Assembly: GCF_016804325.1 (NCBI RefSeq)
Contig: NZ_CP043627.1
Location: 729,001-793,000, forward strand
Source: Methylobacterium aquaticum
Lineage (GTDB): Bacteria; Pseudomonadota; Alphaproteobacteria; Rhizobiales; Beijerinckiaceae
Reading direction: 5' to 3'
Length of the DNA stretch: 64,000 nt
Shown: positions 33,797 to 43,914 of the stretch, in pieces
Position numbering within the stretch: the stretch's first letter is position 1
Layout of the letters: each line of letters starts with the position of its first letter
Program-made: the position numbers and the translations under genes
The notes under the pieces: generated by a model
Database searches by the model: none
What the model was told of the DNA's origin: nothing
What the model saw: only the letters and a program-made list of their open reading frames with translations

Positions 33797-36365
33797 TCAC
33801 GCCGAACGCCGCACCTCCGGCCGGCACAGGGCCGCGAACGCCTCCGCCGGCATCGGCCGGCCGAACAGGTAGCCCTGCGCCTCCGTGCAGCCCTTCGCCG
33901 CGAGCCGGGCTGCCATCGCCTCGGTCTCGACGCCCTCCGCGATCACCGAGAGGCCGAAGCTGCGGCCCAGCGTCAGCACCGACCGCACGATCGCCCGATC
34001 CTGGCTCGAGCCTTCCATGCCCTGCACGAAGGAGCGGTCGATCTTCAGCCGCGTCAGGGGAAAGCGCTTGAGCAGGCTCAAGGAGGCGTAGCCGGTGCCG
34101 TAATCGTCGAAGGCGAGGCCGACGCCGAGGTCGCGCAGGGCCCGCAGCGGGGCGATCAGGGCCTCGTCGTGCTGCAGGATGATGGTCTCGGTGATCTCCA
34201 GTTCGAGGCCGGAGGCCGGCAGGCCGGATTCGGCGAGCGCCGCCCGGACTTCGTCGACGAGGCTCGCCGAATGGAACTGCGCGCCGAACAGGTTGACGCC
34301 GATGCGCAGGTCCGTGGCGCCGGCCCGGCGCCAGGCGGCGGCCTGCGCGCAGGCCTCGCGCAGCACGAAGCGGCCGACCGGCGCGGCGAGGCGGCTCGCC
34401 TCCAGGGGAGCCAGGAACGCCGCCGGGGCGAGGAGGCCGAGCCGGGGTGGCGCCAGCGGATCAGGGCCTCGGCGCCGACGATCCGGCGGTCGGCGAGGCG
34501 CACCTGCGGCTGGTAGAACACCTCGAATTCCCCGGCCGCCAGCGCCCGCGGCAATTCCTGCTGGCGGGCGGTCCAGGACAGGGTGGCGTCGCGCAAGGCC
34601 GGCGTGAACACCCGGTGGCAATGCCGCCCGCCGCGCTTGGCCTCGTAGAGCGCCATGTCGGCGCAGGCGAGCAGCGCGTCGGTGAGGGGGCCGTGCAAGG
34701 GGCTCAGCGCGATGCCGATGCTCGCCCCGAGATGGATGGGCTGCCCGTCGACCGGGAACGGCTCGGAGAGGCTGTGCAGGATCGTGCCCGCGACCGTGAC
34801 CGCCGCGGCCTCGTCGCAGCCGGGCAGCAGCACCGCGAACTCGTCGCCGCCCATCCGGGCGACGAGGCCGTCCCCGGCGAGGCAGGCGCACAGCCGCGCC
34901 CCGGCCTGGCGGATCAGCGCGTCGCCCGCCTCGTGGCCGAGGGTGTCGTTGACCTTCTTGAACCCGTCGAGATCGATCATCAGGGCGGCGGCCGGGGCCT
35001 CCGGGGCGTCGGCGAGGCGGGCCATCGCCAGGGCGAGGCCGCGGCGGTTGCTCAGGCCGGTCAGGCCGTCGGTCTCGGCCTGGCGGCGCAGGGTCTCCAT
35101 CAGGCGGGTGCGCTCGCGCATCCGCTCCTCCAGCACCGCGAGGGCGTCGAACAGCCGCCGGATCTCGACGATGCGCAAGGCCCGGCCGAGGGCCGGGCGC
35201 GGGGCCGGCGCGTCGCCCTCGGCCAGCGCCATCGCGGTCTCGCGGGCGATCAGCAGCGGGCGCAGCACCGAGGCGCGCAAGGATTGCAGCAGGGCGACCA
35301 GCAGGGCCAGGACCGCAACCGTGCCGCAGGCGACGGCCGCGAGCCGCGCGCGCATCGCGTCGCGCTCGGCGGCAAAGTCCGCCACCATCCCGGCGAGGTA
35401 GCGGTCGCGCAGGGCCTCGACCGGCTTCAGGGTCGGCACGTAGCGGCGGGTCAGCTCGTCGGCGGAGAGCGCGTAGCGGCCGTCGGAGCGGCCCTCCGCG
35501 ATCGTCGCCTCGATGAGGCCGAGCCCCTGCCCGGCGAAGGTCTCCTCGACCTCGTGGAACAGGCCTTCGAGGGGCTGGCCCGGCCCGAACGCCGCCTGGC
35601 TGCGCAGGAGCCGGAGCAATTCCAGGATGCGCCCACGGATCTGCGCGGCGGCGGCGAACTGGCCGGTGTCGAGGGCCGGCGCACGGCGACGGCCGGGATG
35701 ATGGCGGAGCCGATCCGGCCGCCATATTCCCGCAGGTCGCTCACCGCGTGGCCGGTCAGGGCCGCACCGGCCAGCGCCGGATCGGCCCGGCCGATCGCCT
35801 GGATCTCCCAGGCGACCACGTCCTGGAACGCGTCAGCCGCGGCGATCATCCGGGCGACGGCGCCGGTGATGTCCTCGATGTCCCGCTCCGCGGCCTGCAG
35901 GCCGGCGACCCGGTCCACGTCCCGCCGCGCCGCCTGGAGCCGGACGGCTGTCGCCGAGAGGAGGCGGGCGGGAACGGCATGGCCCGCCTCCTCCGCCGCC
36001 GGCCCGCGCAGGGCCGCCAGCGCCCCGTCGCTCGCCGCGCGGAAGGCGTCCAGCCGCGCCGCCGCCGCCGGATCGCTGCCGGGCGCGATCGACATCATGA
36101 CGTTCGCCGGCCCCCTTTCCGCCGAGAGACGGTTGGCGGCCTCCAACACCTGCCGCAGCCGGCTGATGTGCAGGAGGTTGCCCTGGCTGGCGCGATAGGC
36201 GGTGACCGAGGGCGCGACGACGATCGCCGTCAGGGTGAGGAGCCCCGCCGCCAGGAGCAGGGCGGTACCCCAGAGCCGGCGCCCGAGCGGGACCTCCCGC
36301 GGTCCAGACGGCGCGCGGCCTGCCTGGCCTGACGGGAAGGCCGGCGCCGGATGTGGTTGCTGCAC
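33797..36365 (-). pseudogene. GGDEF-EAL (diguanylate cyclase/phosphodiesterase) membrane protein broken by two -1 frameshifts
   Basis: Three consecutive frames read as one protein. Frame 1 begins at a GTG near 36365, with a membrane segment (ALLLAAGLLTLTAIVVAPSV) and a periplasmic helical sensor part, and is lost near 35685 after PAVAVR. Frame 2 continues (ALDTGQFAAAAQIRGRILEL), with a second membrane segment, a GGDEF domain (MGGDEFAVLLPG) and the EAL start (GAEALIRWRHP), and is lost near 34445 in a run of C. Frame 3 finishes the EAL domain (ELEITETIILQHDEALI, FDDYGTGYASLSLLKRFPL, KIDRSFVQG) to 33797. Each break needs one missing base. Both lie in GC-rich runs, so sequencing error is as likely as true decay. 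If intact it would be an ~855-residue c-di-GMP enzyme. Confidence 0.8.
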
Positions 36366-36588
36366 GGGGAACCCTCGGGAAGAGCCGGAGTGACGCACCG
36401 GCCTGCCGCCGTCGTTGCCGACGGGACTACGCGGCAAATCTTTCCGAATGCCGAGAGCCACCGCCGCCGGGCGATCGTGCGGGGCCCGCTCCCCCGAGCC
36501 CGGTATCCGCTTGATCTCTCGGAAGGAAGTGCCGCCGGCGCCGGGGCGGGACGCCGCGACCCTGAGCGGACGGTGGTCCGCGTTCGGG

Positions 36589-38055
36589 TTAGCTGGCGGT
36601 AAGATGCGCGGCCGCCAGCGCCGCGGCGAGGCGGCGGATGCCCGCCCGGATCGCGTCCGGCTCGCTGCCGGCAAAGCCGAGGAGCAGCCCGGCCCGGTCC
36701 GGCCGCGCCGCCGGGTCGTGGTAGAGCGGGCCGACCGGGTAGACGCCGATTCCCGCCGCCCGCGCCGCCGCCGCCATCCCGGCCTCGGCGGCGGCCGGCA
36801 CGCCCTCGAACCAGGCGACGAGATGCAGGCCCGCCGCCGCGCCCTCGACCCGCACCGCGCCGCCGAAGCTCTCGGCCAGCGCGGCGAGCAGGGCGGCGCG
36901 CCGGCCGGCATTGCGCCGCCGGACCTGGCGCAGGTGGCGCTCGTAGCCGCCCTCGGCCAGGAACTGCGCCAGGGCGGCCTGTTCCAGGCCCGGCGACTGC
37001 CGGTCGGCGAGGCGCTTGGCTTCCGTGAAGGCCTCGCTCAAGCCCGGCGGCACCACCAGGTAGCCGAGGCGCAGCTGCGGCGAGAGGGTCTTGGAGACCG
37101 TGCCGGCATAGATCACCCGGCCCGCCCGATCGAGGCTCACCAGCGCCTCCACCGGCCGGGCGTCGAAGCGGTACTCGCCGTCGTAATCGTCCTCGACGAT
37201 CAGCGCGCCGCACCCTTCCGCCCAGGCGAGCAGGGCCTGCCGGCGGGCGGCGGGCAGCACGCCGCCGAGGGGGAACTGGTGCGAGGGCGTGACGTAGGCG
37301 AGGCGCGCGGGCCCGAGTCCGGGCAGCCGCCCGGTCTGCAGCCCCTCCGCATCGACCGGGACCGGCAGGAGCGCGGCACCCGCGGCGGCAAAGGCCCGGC
37401 GCGCCGTGCCGTAGCCCGGATCCTCCATCGCCACCCGGTCGCCGGGATCGACGAGGAGCCGGATGCAGAGATCGATCCCCTGCTGCGAGCCGTTGACGAC
37501 CACGATCTGGTCGGGGCTGCAGCTCACGCCCCGGGCGCGCCAGAGATAGGCCTGCAACGCGGCGCGCAACGCGGGCAGCCCGCGCGGATCGCCGTAGCCG
37601 AGCCGGGCCGGCCGCCGCAGCAGCACGGCGTTGAGGGCCCGCCGCCAGGCGAGGACCGGAAAATCGTCGCCCGAGAGGTCGCCGTAGCGGAAATCGATCG
37701 CCGGTGCCGGCGCGGCCGGCGGCGCGGGCTCGGCGAGCAGGCGCCGCCCGAAGGCGGAAAGGCGATGCGGCGGGACCGGGGCGGCCGAGCCCGGCGAGGC
37801 CGCGGCCAGGATGCCGGCGGCGACCCGGGTCCGGGCCCCGGGCCGGGTCTCCAGGTAGCCCTCGGCGACGAGCTGGTCGTAGGCCGCCGTCACGGTGGTG
37901 CGCGAGACCCCGAGCTCGGCCGCCAGCGCCCTGGTCGAGGGCAGGGCGCTGCCCGGCGGATAGACCCCTCGCGCGATCTGCGCCTTCAGGTCGGCGCCGA
38001 TCCGGGCGCTGACCGGCAGGGCGGTGGGGGAGGGGCGGGGAGAGGCTGCGTCCAA
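36589..38055 (-). CDS. MocR/PdxR-type regulator: GntR winged helix fused to aminotransferase fold
   Basis: The protein has 488 residues. The N-terminal winged helix (about 15-80) has GSALPSTRALAAELGVSRTTVTAAYDQL (quoted in part). The aminotransferase-like domain (about 115-480) has DFRYGDLSGDDFPVLAWRR, GYGDPRGLPALRAALQAYL, VVNGSQQGIDL and the PLP-lysine segment GTVSKTLSPQLRLGY. MocR proteins bind PLP or its adducts and control vitamin B6, GABA, taurine or other amine genes. The usual divergent target gene is not obvious here; deoC lies upstream on the same strand. The true ligand is unknown. Confidence 0.9.
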   Translation of the reverse strand: MDAASPRPSPTALPVSARIGADLKAQIARGVYPPGSALPSTRALAAELGVSRTTVTAAYDQLVAEGYLETRPGARTRVAAGILAAASPGSAAPVPPHRLSAFGRRLLAEPAPPAAPAPAIDFRYGDLSGDDFPVLAWRRALNAVLLRRPARLGYGDPRGLPALRAALQAYLWRARGVSCSPDQIVVVNGSQQGIDLCIRLLVDPGDRVAMEDPGYGTARRAFAAAGAALLPVPVDAEGLQTGRLPGLGPARLAYVTPSHQFPLGGVLPAARRQALLAWAEGCGALIVEDDYDGEYRFDARPVEALVSLDRAGRVIYAGTVSKTLSPQLRLGYLVVPPGLSEAFTEAKRLADRQSPGLEQAALAQFLAEGGYERHLRQVRRRNAGRRAALLAALAESFGGAVRVEGAAAGLHLVAWFEGVPAAAEAGMAAAARAAGIGVYPVGPLYHDPAARPDRAGLLLGFAGSEPDAIRAGIRRLAAALAAAHLTAS

Positions 38056-38094
38056 AGCTGGCCTGGTCCTCTACGGCCTGACGTCAGGGCGTCC

Positions 38095-38766
38095 TCAATA
38101 GGCCTCGCCCGCCACCCCCGCCGTCACCAGCGCCACGCCCGAACTGGTGCCGAGCCGCGTCGCACCGGCAGCCACCAGGGCGCGGGCGGCCTCCAGGCTG
38201 CGCACGCCGCCCGACGCCTTGACCCCGACGGCGTCGCCGACAGTCGCGCGCATCAGGGCGACGTCCGCCACGGTGGCGCCGCCGGTCGAAAAGCCCGTTG
38301 ACGTCTTGATGAAATCGACCCCGGCCTCGACCGCCAGGGTGCAGGCGAGGCGCTTCTGCGGTTCATCAAGCAGGCAGGTCTCGATGATGACCTTCAGCAC
38401 CTGCCCCCGGCAGGCCGCCCGGACCGCCGCGATGTCGGCCCGCACGGCCGCGTGATCCCCGTCCTTCAGGGCCCCGAGCGCGATCACCATGTCGATCTCG
38501 GCCGCACCGCGGCGCACGGCGCCCGCGGCCTCCGCCGCCTTGTCCTCCGACATCGACGCCCCGAGGGGGAAGCCAACGACGGAGCAGGGTGCGACGTCGC
38601 TGCCGGCTAGGATCCCGGCGGCGAGCCCGACATGGATCGGGTTGATGCAGACCGCCTTGAAGCGGTGCGCCAGTGCTTCCTCGCACAGGCGCCGCACCTC
38701 GGCCGGCGTCGCATCGGCCCGCAGGAGGTTGTGGTCGATCAGGCGGGCGAGGGCGGGCGCGTCCAC
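38095..38766 (-). CDS. deoC: Deoxyribose-phosphate aldolase
   Basis: The protein has 223 residues from a GTG at 38766 with a good gagagga site. The class I aldolase barrel is seen in LARLIDHNLLRADATPAEVR, VVGFPLGA, EIDMVI, KVIIETCLLD, the Schiff-base segment VDFIKTSTGFSTGGAT (Lys in FIKTSTG) and GVKASGGVRS (proton-relay Lys). It splits deoxyribose-5-phosphate into glyceraldehyde-3-phosphate and acetaldehyde in deoxynucleoside salvage. Other deo genes are not adjacent. It is followed on the same strand by the MocR-type gene after a 39-bp gap. Confidence 0.93.
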   Translation of the reverse strand: MDAPALARLIDHNLLRADATPAEVRRLCEEALAHRFKAVCINPIHVGLAAGILAGSDVAPCSVVGFPLGASMSEDKAAEAAGAVRRGAAEIDMVIALGALKDGDHAAVRADIAAVRAACRGQVLKVIIETCLLDEPQKRLACTLAVEAGVDFIKTSTGFSTGGATVADVALMRATVGDAVGVKASGGVRSLEAARALVAAGATRLGTSSGVALVTAGVAGEAY

Positions 38767-38920
38767 GAGAATCCTCTCCGGGCGGCCCGAGCCCGGATGC
38801 CCGGCGCCGCAACGGCAGGAGTGCAATCGCGGCGGCCGGATCGTCAAGCGCGCCAAGCAGACTTGCACTGGCAGGCCACACGGTACACGACAGCGTTCGA
38901 GCGCGGCTCTGGCTCTTCCC

Positions 38921-38949
38921 ACCCTGCACCTCAGGATGAGGTGCAGGGT
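38921..38949. repeat. Short perfect hairpin of the 'cctcaggatgagg' family
   Basis: accctgcacctca and tgaggtgcagggt pair perfectly around gga. It is the outer end of the long repeats found at 21660, 25307, 25481 and 33355, standing alone between a hypothetical gene and deoC, where it could also act as a transcript end. Confidence 0.6.
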
Positions 38950-38969
38950 GGGAAAGCTCCATGGCTGGT

Positions 38970-39233
38970 CTAGCGCCCGCTGGCCTGCCGGATCGCCGCC
39001 ACGATCGTCTCGACGAAGGCGACGCCCGGCTCGGTGAAGGTGATCGCGTCGTCGCTCAAGCTGGCGAGGCCGCGCTGCTCGACCTCGGCGGCGCCCTCCG
39101 GATCGGCCTGATGGCCGCGGCCGTCCCGGCGCACCACGGAGCTGATCGGCTGGCCGCTGATCAGGTGGTGGTAGGCCGCGAAGGCGAAGATCGACAGGGC
39201 GCGGTCGGAGAGGGCTTTGGTGTCGGCAGCCAT
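38970..39233 (-). CDS. Small hypothetical cytosolic protein
   Basis: The protein has 87 residues: MAADTKALSDRALSIFAFAA, then YHHLISGQPISSVVRRDGRG and a helical C-terminus (DAITFTEPGVAFVETIVAAI). There is no membrane helix or signal. The His-His pair and a basic/acidic middle suggest a small globular protein; no family is recognised. The ATG at 39233 was chosen for protein-like composition. It is alone on the minus strand, between deoC and a deacetylase-like gene. Confidence 0.65.
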   Translation of the reverse strand: MAADTKALSDRALSIFAFAAYHHLISGQPISSVVRRDGRGHQADPEGAAEVEQRGLASLSDDAITFTEPGVAFVETIVAAIRQASGR

Positions 39234-39323
39234 CGGGTCGGGCCTCGGGGAAGGGCGCCCCGCAGGAGGCGGGGCGCAGGTTCCGGCCCAACGCCCGGGA
39301 TCCGGAAAGGGTGTGCGCCCCCA

Positions 39324-39379
39324 AATGACGCAGCCCCGCCCCTGCGGGCCCAATGACGCAGTCCCGCCCCTGCGGGACC
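39324..39379. repeat. Two tandem 28-bp repeats
   Basis: aatgacgcag(c/t)cccgccc followed by ctgcggg occurs twice with a period of 28 bp and two differences, 8 bp past the end of the deacetylase-like gene. Each unit folds as a small cccgc/gcggg hairpin. Confidence 0.6.
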
Positions 39380-39387
39380 AGGGGGCC

Positions 39388-41553
39388 TCACCGCAGCCGG
39401 GCCGGGAGCGGCATCGCCGAGGTCTTCTCGTCGTAGACGACGGCATAGCTGCCCTGTTCGAGGTCGAACAGCGCGTAGTCGAGGCCCTTGATGGTCTCGG
39501 TCCGGAAATGCACCCGCTGGCCGCCGCGGGTGATGCCTGCGAGGCGGTGCGACAGGGCCGAGACCGGCAGCATCCCGGTCATCCGCTCCGGCCCCTCGGC
39601 GAGATCGACCCGGAAGGTCAGGTCGTGCCCGTTCCAGGCCAGGGCCTCGAAGCGCGTTGCTTCCCGGCGGTCGAGCCAGCGCAGCATCTGGGCCGCCGAG
39701 ATCATCGCGACGCCGCGCTCGCGAGCGGCCGCGACCAGATGGTCGAAATAGCCGTCGGTGTAGTCGTAATGGGTGCCGAAGGCGCCGAAGAACTGCTCGG
39801 GGCCGAGCGCCCGGTCGAGCATCGCGTCGATGCCGGCGCGCTGGTCGATGCCGTTCTCGTTCACCAGGTGGCTGGCGGCCTGGTAGATGTCGAGGACCCG
39901 GCCGTCGAGGTCGGCAAAGCGCATCGGGAAGCCGGAGCCGTTCATGAAGCCCGGCCGCCGCCGGATCCACGAGCCGGGCCAGTAGTAATAGCCGAGGTCG
40001 AGGCGGATGCCCGCGGCCCGCTCGATCTTGGCGGTGTCGGCCCAGCCGTTCCAGGTCACGCAATGCAGGCGGTGGGTCTCCTGCGCCGGCAGGCCGAGCT
40101 GCCGCCCGATGCCGCCGACCTGCCGGCTCAAGGCCAGGCCCAGGGTGGCGGCATCGACGTCGCGGCAGCCGGTATCGGCGTGGATTCCGGTCTCGAAGCC
40201 GAGCGCCGCGTAGGCGCGCGCCTGATCCGGCGAGAGCCGCGTCGCCGGCGTGACGTAGGAGGTCGCCCGCGGGCAGTCCCAGGCCTCGGGCCGGCAATCG
40301 ATCGGGCTCTCGGCGACGAGGCGCTTGTAGGCGTCGAGCGTGCCGCGGCGCGTGGCATGGTCGTCGCCGGCCATGATGAGGGCGGCGCGGCGCTCGTCGG
40401 GCAGGTACCAGACCCGCGGCAGCGGCAGGCGCTCGGCGCTCATCGTCACGATCAGGTTGGCCAGCAGCCGCTGCTGCTCGTCGGCCTGCGGGATCGCCAC
40501 CCGGGAGAGGTCGAGGTAGTCCGGGAAGAACAGGTCGTTCGGCCGCCGCGGCGGCAGCCCGTCCCGCTCCTGGCCGGCGAAGGCCGGGTTGCCCTGGCGC
40601 AGGCGCACCACCGAGGTGGCGAGGTCGAAGGCGAAGGCCGCCGCCTGGCCCTGGCCATGTCGGTGCAGCGAGACCGCCGGCCAGGGCAGCGGCTCGGCCC
40701 CGGTCGAGAGGCGGGCGAGGATCGTGGCATCCTCCTCCGGACGATAGCGGCGGGCGGGCCCGTGGAACTGCATCGCCTGGCGGGCGATGCCGCGGGCGGC
40801 CGGCGCCCCCGCGTCGACCTGCAGGTAGCGCTCGGTGACGGCGTCCCCGTCCGGGGCGAGCCCGAAGATCGGCAGCCAGGCGCCCTGCGGCCGGACCGCG
40901 ATCAGGTTGCCACCCTCCTGCACCCAGCCGGAGAGCCGTGCGGCCAGGGCCTCGTCCGGTGCGTCCGTCATCAGCACCAGGGTCGCCCGGGCGAGGCGAT
41001 CCGGGGTGAGGTCGTTCGTCGCGACCACCGAGAACAGGTTCAGCCCTTCCGCCCGCAGGATCTCGGCGTAGTAGGGCCCGAAGGGGTTTCCGGGGCCGAC
41101 CGCGACCAGGACCGGCGCCCCGGGCATCGCGGCGAGGTGAGGGGCGGCCGCCACGGTGAAGCGTCCCTCCACCGGCTCGCCCAGGGACAGTCCGAGGGTG
41201 CTCTTCGGGCGGCTTCCGGTCCCGACCGCGATCCGGTAGGTCGCGCCCGGCCGCAACGGCGCCTGCGGCACCAGCCGGGCGGAACGCTGATCCGCCTCGT
41301 AGGCGATCGCGGCCGGCACGGCCGCGCCCCCTTCCTCGTACAGGGCGATCGTTGCAGGCCCGATCGTCTCCGGCGCCATTGCGCGGGAGAAGCCGATCGC
41401 GATCGGCAGTCCGGGATAGACTTGCGCCGCGCCGTCATTCGGCATCAACGCCAGCACGCGTGGAGACGACGCCTCGAACAGGAGACGGGCCGATATCGCG
41501 AACATCAGGCATACTATTGCCGACACCAGCAGGCGCACGACCATCCGCTGCAT
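39388..41553 (-). CDS. Membrane-anchored protein with Ig-like and polysaccharide-deacetylase-like domains
   Basis: The protein has about 721 residues from the ATG at 41553 (gagag upstream). One N-terminal membrane helix (VVRLLVSAIVCLMFAISARL) is followed by a Big_5-type Ig-like domain (SPRVLALMPNDGAAQVYPGL, ~75 residues). Next comes a glutamine-amidotransferase-like/trimerisation-type domain (APVLVAVGPGNPFGPYYAEI, about 130-370). The C-terminal half looks like a NodB/deacetylase barrel: RRAALIMAGDDHATR carries the D-D-H start of the metal site, and ETGIHADTGCRD, YYYWPGSWI and FFGAFGTHYDYTDGYF follow. It probably acts on envelope or extracellular polysaccharide from the periplasmic side. No sugar-export genes are adjacent; an O-antigen-ligase gene is 4 kb away. 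Confidence 0.75.
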   Translation of the reverse strand: MQRMVVRLLVSAIVCLMFAISARLLFEASSPRVLALMPNDGAAQVYPGLPIAIGFSRAMAPETIGPATIALYEEGGAAVPAAIAYEADQRSARLVPQAPLRPGATYRIAVGTGSRPKSTLGLSLGEPVEGRFTVAAAPHLAAMPGAPVLVAVGPGNPFGPYYAEILRAEGLNLFSVVATNDLTPDRLARATLVLMTDAPDEALAARLSGWVQEGGNLIAVRPQGAWLPIFGLAPDGDAVTERYLQVDAGAPAARGIARQAMQFHGPARRYRPEEDATILARLSTGAEPLPWPAVSLHRHGQGQAAAFAFDLATSVVRLRQGNPAFAGQERDGLPPRRPNDLFFPDYLDLSRVAIPQADEQQRLLANLIVTMSAERLPLPRVWYLPDERRAALIMAGDDHATRRGTLDAYKRLVAESPIDCRPEAWDCPRATSYVTPATRLSPDQARAYAALGFETGIHADTGCRDVDAATLGLALSRQVGGIGRQLGLPAQETHRLHCVTWNGWADTAKIERAAGIRLDLGYYYWPGSWIRRRPGFMNGSGFPMRFADLDGRVLDIYQAASHLVNENGIDQRAGIDAMLDRALGPEQFFGAFGTHYDYTDGYFDHLVAAARERGVAMISAAQMLRWLDRREATRFEALAWNGHDLTFRVDLAEGPERMTGMLPVSALSHRLAGITRGGQRVHFRTETIKGLDYALFDLEQGSYAVVYDEKTSAMPLPARLR

Positions 41554-41771
41554 CACGTCTCTCACCGAGCATCGATTGTTGGTATGACCGATGCTTAGCA
41601 GGCCGATACACACGAGGACAGCCGAGACGGCGGCGGCGCGCGCATCCCTTGGGTGGACCGGACGAGGTCTGCTACCGCTTTGGTGGAGGGTGCCCGAATC
41701 GCGCAGCGACGCGGCGGCACGAGGGCCGCATCGGTCGTTCGACAGCGCTGTAGGGGTGATCCGGCCGGTGG

Positions 41772-41844
41772 CGCTCCCAAGGGGACTCGAACCCCTGTTT
41801 TCGCCGTGAGAGGGCGACGTCCTAGACCGCTAGACGATGGGAGC
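41772..41844 (-). tRNA. tRNA-Glu (anticodon CTC)
   Basis: The acceptor stem GCTCCCA/TGGGAGC, D-arm TCGTCTAGCGGTCTAGGA, anticodon arm TCGCC-CTCTCAC-GGCGA with CTC at 34-36, and T-arm AGGGGTTCGAGTCCCCTT are all present. The discriminator is G; CCA is not encoded. It is convergent or divergent with no close neighbour. Confidence 0.95.
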
Positions 41845-42126
41845 TGGCCCGGCGGGATGACGGGGGTATAGCGACGGTTCGTAAGGCGCGCAACCCTCTC
41901 GGTCGCTTATTTCGCCCGGCTCCGTTGCCCGGCCCGATCGCGGCGGGACGACAGAGCCGGGCGCCCTCGCGCCGTGACGCGGCGATCGTCGCGAGATCAG
42001 GCAGGAGTGGTTTAACCCTGCCGCTCGATACACCGCTGGGTGCATCGGGGGCCGCTTCCAGCCGGAAACCGTCATGTTACATGTGATATAACGGTGACGC
42101 GACGGAATGACGGGGTCGAGGCGGGG

Positions 42127-42435
42127 ATGAGCGAGGGACCAACGATCTCGGCCGACGCGCAATCGGATGCCCGGAAGCAAGCCCAAGACAAGCGGGGCCG
42201 GCGCCGCTACGGCACGGTGATGCCGGCAACCCTGGTCCTGCCCGATTCCGGCCGCATCCCCTGCGTCGTCCGCGACCTTTCCGCCACCGGTGCCAAGATC
42301 AATCTCTCCCGTCGCCACAATCTGCCGGACCGGATCTGGATCGTCATTCCCCAGATGACCGTCACCCGGCGCGCTACGCTGGTCTGGCGGAACGGCGAGT
42401 TCGCCGGGATCGCGTTCGACCGGCATTTGACGTGA
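42127..42435 (+). CDS. PilZ domain protein
   Basis: The protein has 102 residues. KRGRRRYGTVMPATL carries the RxxxR part and VVRDLSATGAKINL the (D/N)xSxxG part of the PilZ c-di-GMP-binding motif; the barrel continues to GIAFDRHLT. It is a single-domain c-di-GMP receptor with unknown partner. A strong gaggcgggg site precedes the ATG. The region just upstream (42073-42095, tgttacatgtgatataacgg) is AT-rich for this genome and may hold the promoter. Confidence 0.85.
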   Translation: MSEGPTISADAQSDARKQAQDKRGRRRYGTVMPATLVLPDSGRIPCVVRDLSATGAKINLSRRHNLPDRIWIVIPQMTVTRRATLVWRNGEFAGIAFDRHLT

Positions 42436-42453
42436 CGCGGCCGCCGATCGACG

Positions 42454-42503
42454 AAAAAAGGCCCGGGACGGGCACCGCCCGAAGGCGGCCCCCGTCCCGG
42501 GCC
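42454..42503 (-). terminator. Rho-independent terminator of the DAHP synthase gene
   Basis: On the minus strand a 13-bp GC stem, ggcccgggacggg/cccgtcccgggcc, is followed by six T (42459-42454), starting about 29 nt after the aroG stop. It lies between convergent PilZ and aroG genes. Confidence 0.9.
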
Positions 42504-42531
42504 TCATCGTCGTCCGGCGATGGCGGACGGT

Positions 42532-43914
42532 CTATTCCGCCGCCTCGATCTGCGGGCGCTCGTGCTGCCGGCGCTCGCGCTTGACGAGGTCGGCGGTCAG
42601 GAAGGCCACTTCCAGCGCCTGCTCGGCGTTGAGGCGCGGGTCGCAATAGGTGTGGTAGCGGTCGCGCAGGTCGTCCGCCGTCAGGGCGCGAGCGCCGCCG
42701 GTGCATTCGGTGACGTTCTTGCCGGTCATCTCGAGGTGGATGCCGCCGGCATGCGTCCCTTCGGCCTGGTGGATGTCGAAGAAGCCCTGGATCTCCTTCA
42801 TCACCCGCTCGAACGGCCGGGTCTTGTAGCCGCTCGCCGTCACGGTGTTGCCGTGCATCGGGTCGCAGGACCACACGACCTTGCGGCCCTCGCGCTCCAC
42901 CGCCCGGACCAGGGCGGGGAGGTGGTCGCCGACCTTGTCGGCGCCGAAGCGGCAGATCAGGGTCAGGCGGCCGGCTTCATTGCCCGGGTTGAGCAGGTCC
43001 ACGAGTCGGATCAGGTCGTCGGCCTTCAGCGACGGGCCGCATTTGAGGCCGATCGGGTTCTTGATGCCCCGGGCGAACTCGATATGGGCGTGGTCGGCCT
43101 GGCGGGTGCGGTCGCCGATCCACAGCATGTGGCCCGACGTGGCGTACCAGTCGCCGCTGGTCGAATCGACCCGGGTCAGGGCCTCCTCGTAGCCGAGCAG
43201 CAGGGCCTCGTGGCTGGTGTAGAAGTCGGTCTGGCGCACCTCCTGGTGCGTCTCCGGGTTGATGCCGATCGCCCGCATGAAGTCGAGGGTCTCGGTCATG
43301 CGCTGCGCCAGGTCGGCATAGGCCGAGGACTGGGGCGAGTCCTTGACGAAGCCGAGCATCCAGCGATGCGCGTTCTCGAGATTGGCGTAGCCGCCGGTCG
43401 CGAAGGCGCGCAGCAGGTTGAGCGTCGCGGCCGATTGCCGGTACGCCTCGACCTGGCGACGCGGATCGGGAACCCGCTCGGCCTCCGAGAAGCCGATGCC
43501 GTTGACGATGTCGCCGCGGTAGCTCGGCAGCGAGACGCCGTCGACGGTCTCGGTCGGCGAGGAGCGGGGCTTGGCGAACTGGCCGGCGATGCGGCCGATC
43601 TTCACCACCGGCGAGCCGCCCGCGAAGGTCAGCACCAGCGCCATCTGCAGGAAGACGCGGAAGAAATCGCGGATGTTGTCGGCGGAATGCTCGTCGAAGC
43701 TCTCGGCGCAGTCGCCGCCCTGAAGCAGGAACGCCTCGCCGGCCGCGACCTTGGCGAGGTTCTGCTTCAGCTTGCGCGCCTCACCGGCAAAGACCAGCGG
43801 AGGAAAGCTCGCGAGCTGCCGCTCCACCGCCTCGAGGGACGTGGAATCCGGATAATCCGGGACCTGCTGAATCGGCAGCTGCCGCCAGCTCGTGGGGGTC
43901 CAACGCTCGCTCAT
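42532..43914 (-). CDS. aroG: Class II 3-deoxy-7-phosphoheptulonate (DAHP) synthase
   Basis: The protein has 460 residues, the usual length of plant-like class II (AroAII) enzymes. [30 protein letters not shown] (metal Cys), [57 protein letters not shown] (metal His) and [15 protein letters not shown] are diagnostic. It condenses phosphoenolpyruvate and erythrose-4-phosphate in the first shikimate step. It is a single gene with a clear terminator; no leader peptide was seen upstream. The symbol follows common usage for class II enzymes and could equally be aroF/aroH. Confidence 0.95.
   Translation of the reverse strand: MSERWTPTSWRQLPIQQVPDYPDSTSLEAVERQLASFPPLVFAGEARKLKQNLAKVAAGEAFLLQGGDCAESFDEHSADNIRDFFRVFLQMALVLTFAGGSPVVKIGRIAGQFAKPRSSPTETVDGVSLPSYRGDIVNGIGFSEAERVPDPRRQVEAYRQSAATLNLLRAFATGGYANLENAHRWMLGFVKDSPQSSAYADLAQRMTETLDFMRAIGINPETHQEVRQTDFYTSHEALLLGYEEALTRVDSTSGDWYATSGHMLWIGDRTRQADHAHIEFARGIKNPIGLKCGPSLKADDLIRLVDLLNPGNEAGRLTLICRFGADKVGDHLPALVRAVEREGRKVVWSCDPMHGNTVTASGYKTRPFERVMKEIQGFFDIHQAEGTHAGGIHLEMTGKNVTECTGGARALTADDLRDRYHTYCDPRLNAEQALEVAFLTADLVKRERRQHERPQIEAAE

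Noticed and set aside
33797..36365. Programmed -1 frameshifting in the GGDEF-EAL gene
   Set aside because: No slippery heptamer or downstream pseudoknot is evident, and two separate events would be required; error or decay is simpler.
39324..39379. Tandem 28-bp repeats as a CRISPR remnant
   Set aside because: Only two units, directly adjacent without spacers, and no cas genes in the window.
39217..41598. A 793-codon plus-strand frame opposite the deacetylase-like gene
   Set aside because: It has low-complexity composition, no start context and no recognisable domain.
42070..42095. A regulator operator in the gttacatgtgatataac sequence before the PilZ gene
   Set aside because: The dyad is imperfect (only gtta/taac pair), and no known site matches; more likely just an AT-rich promoter.
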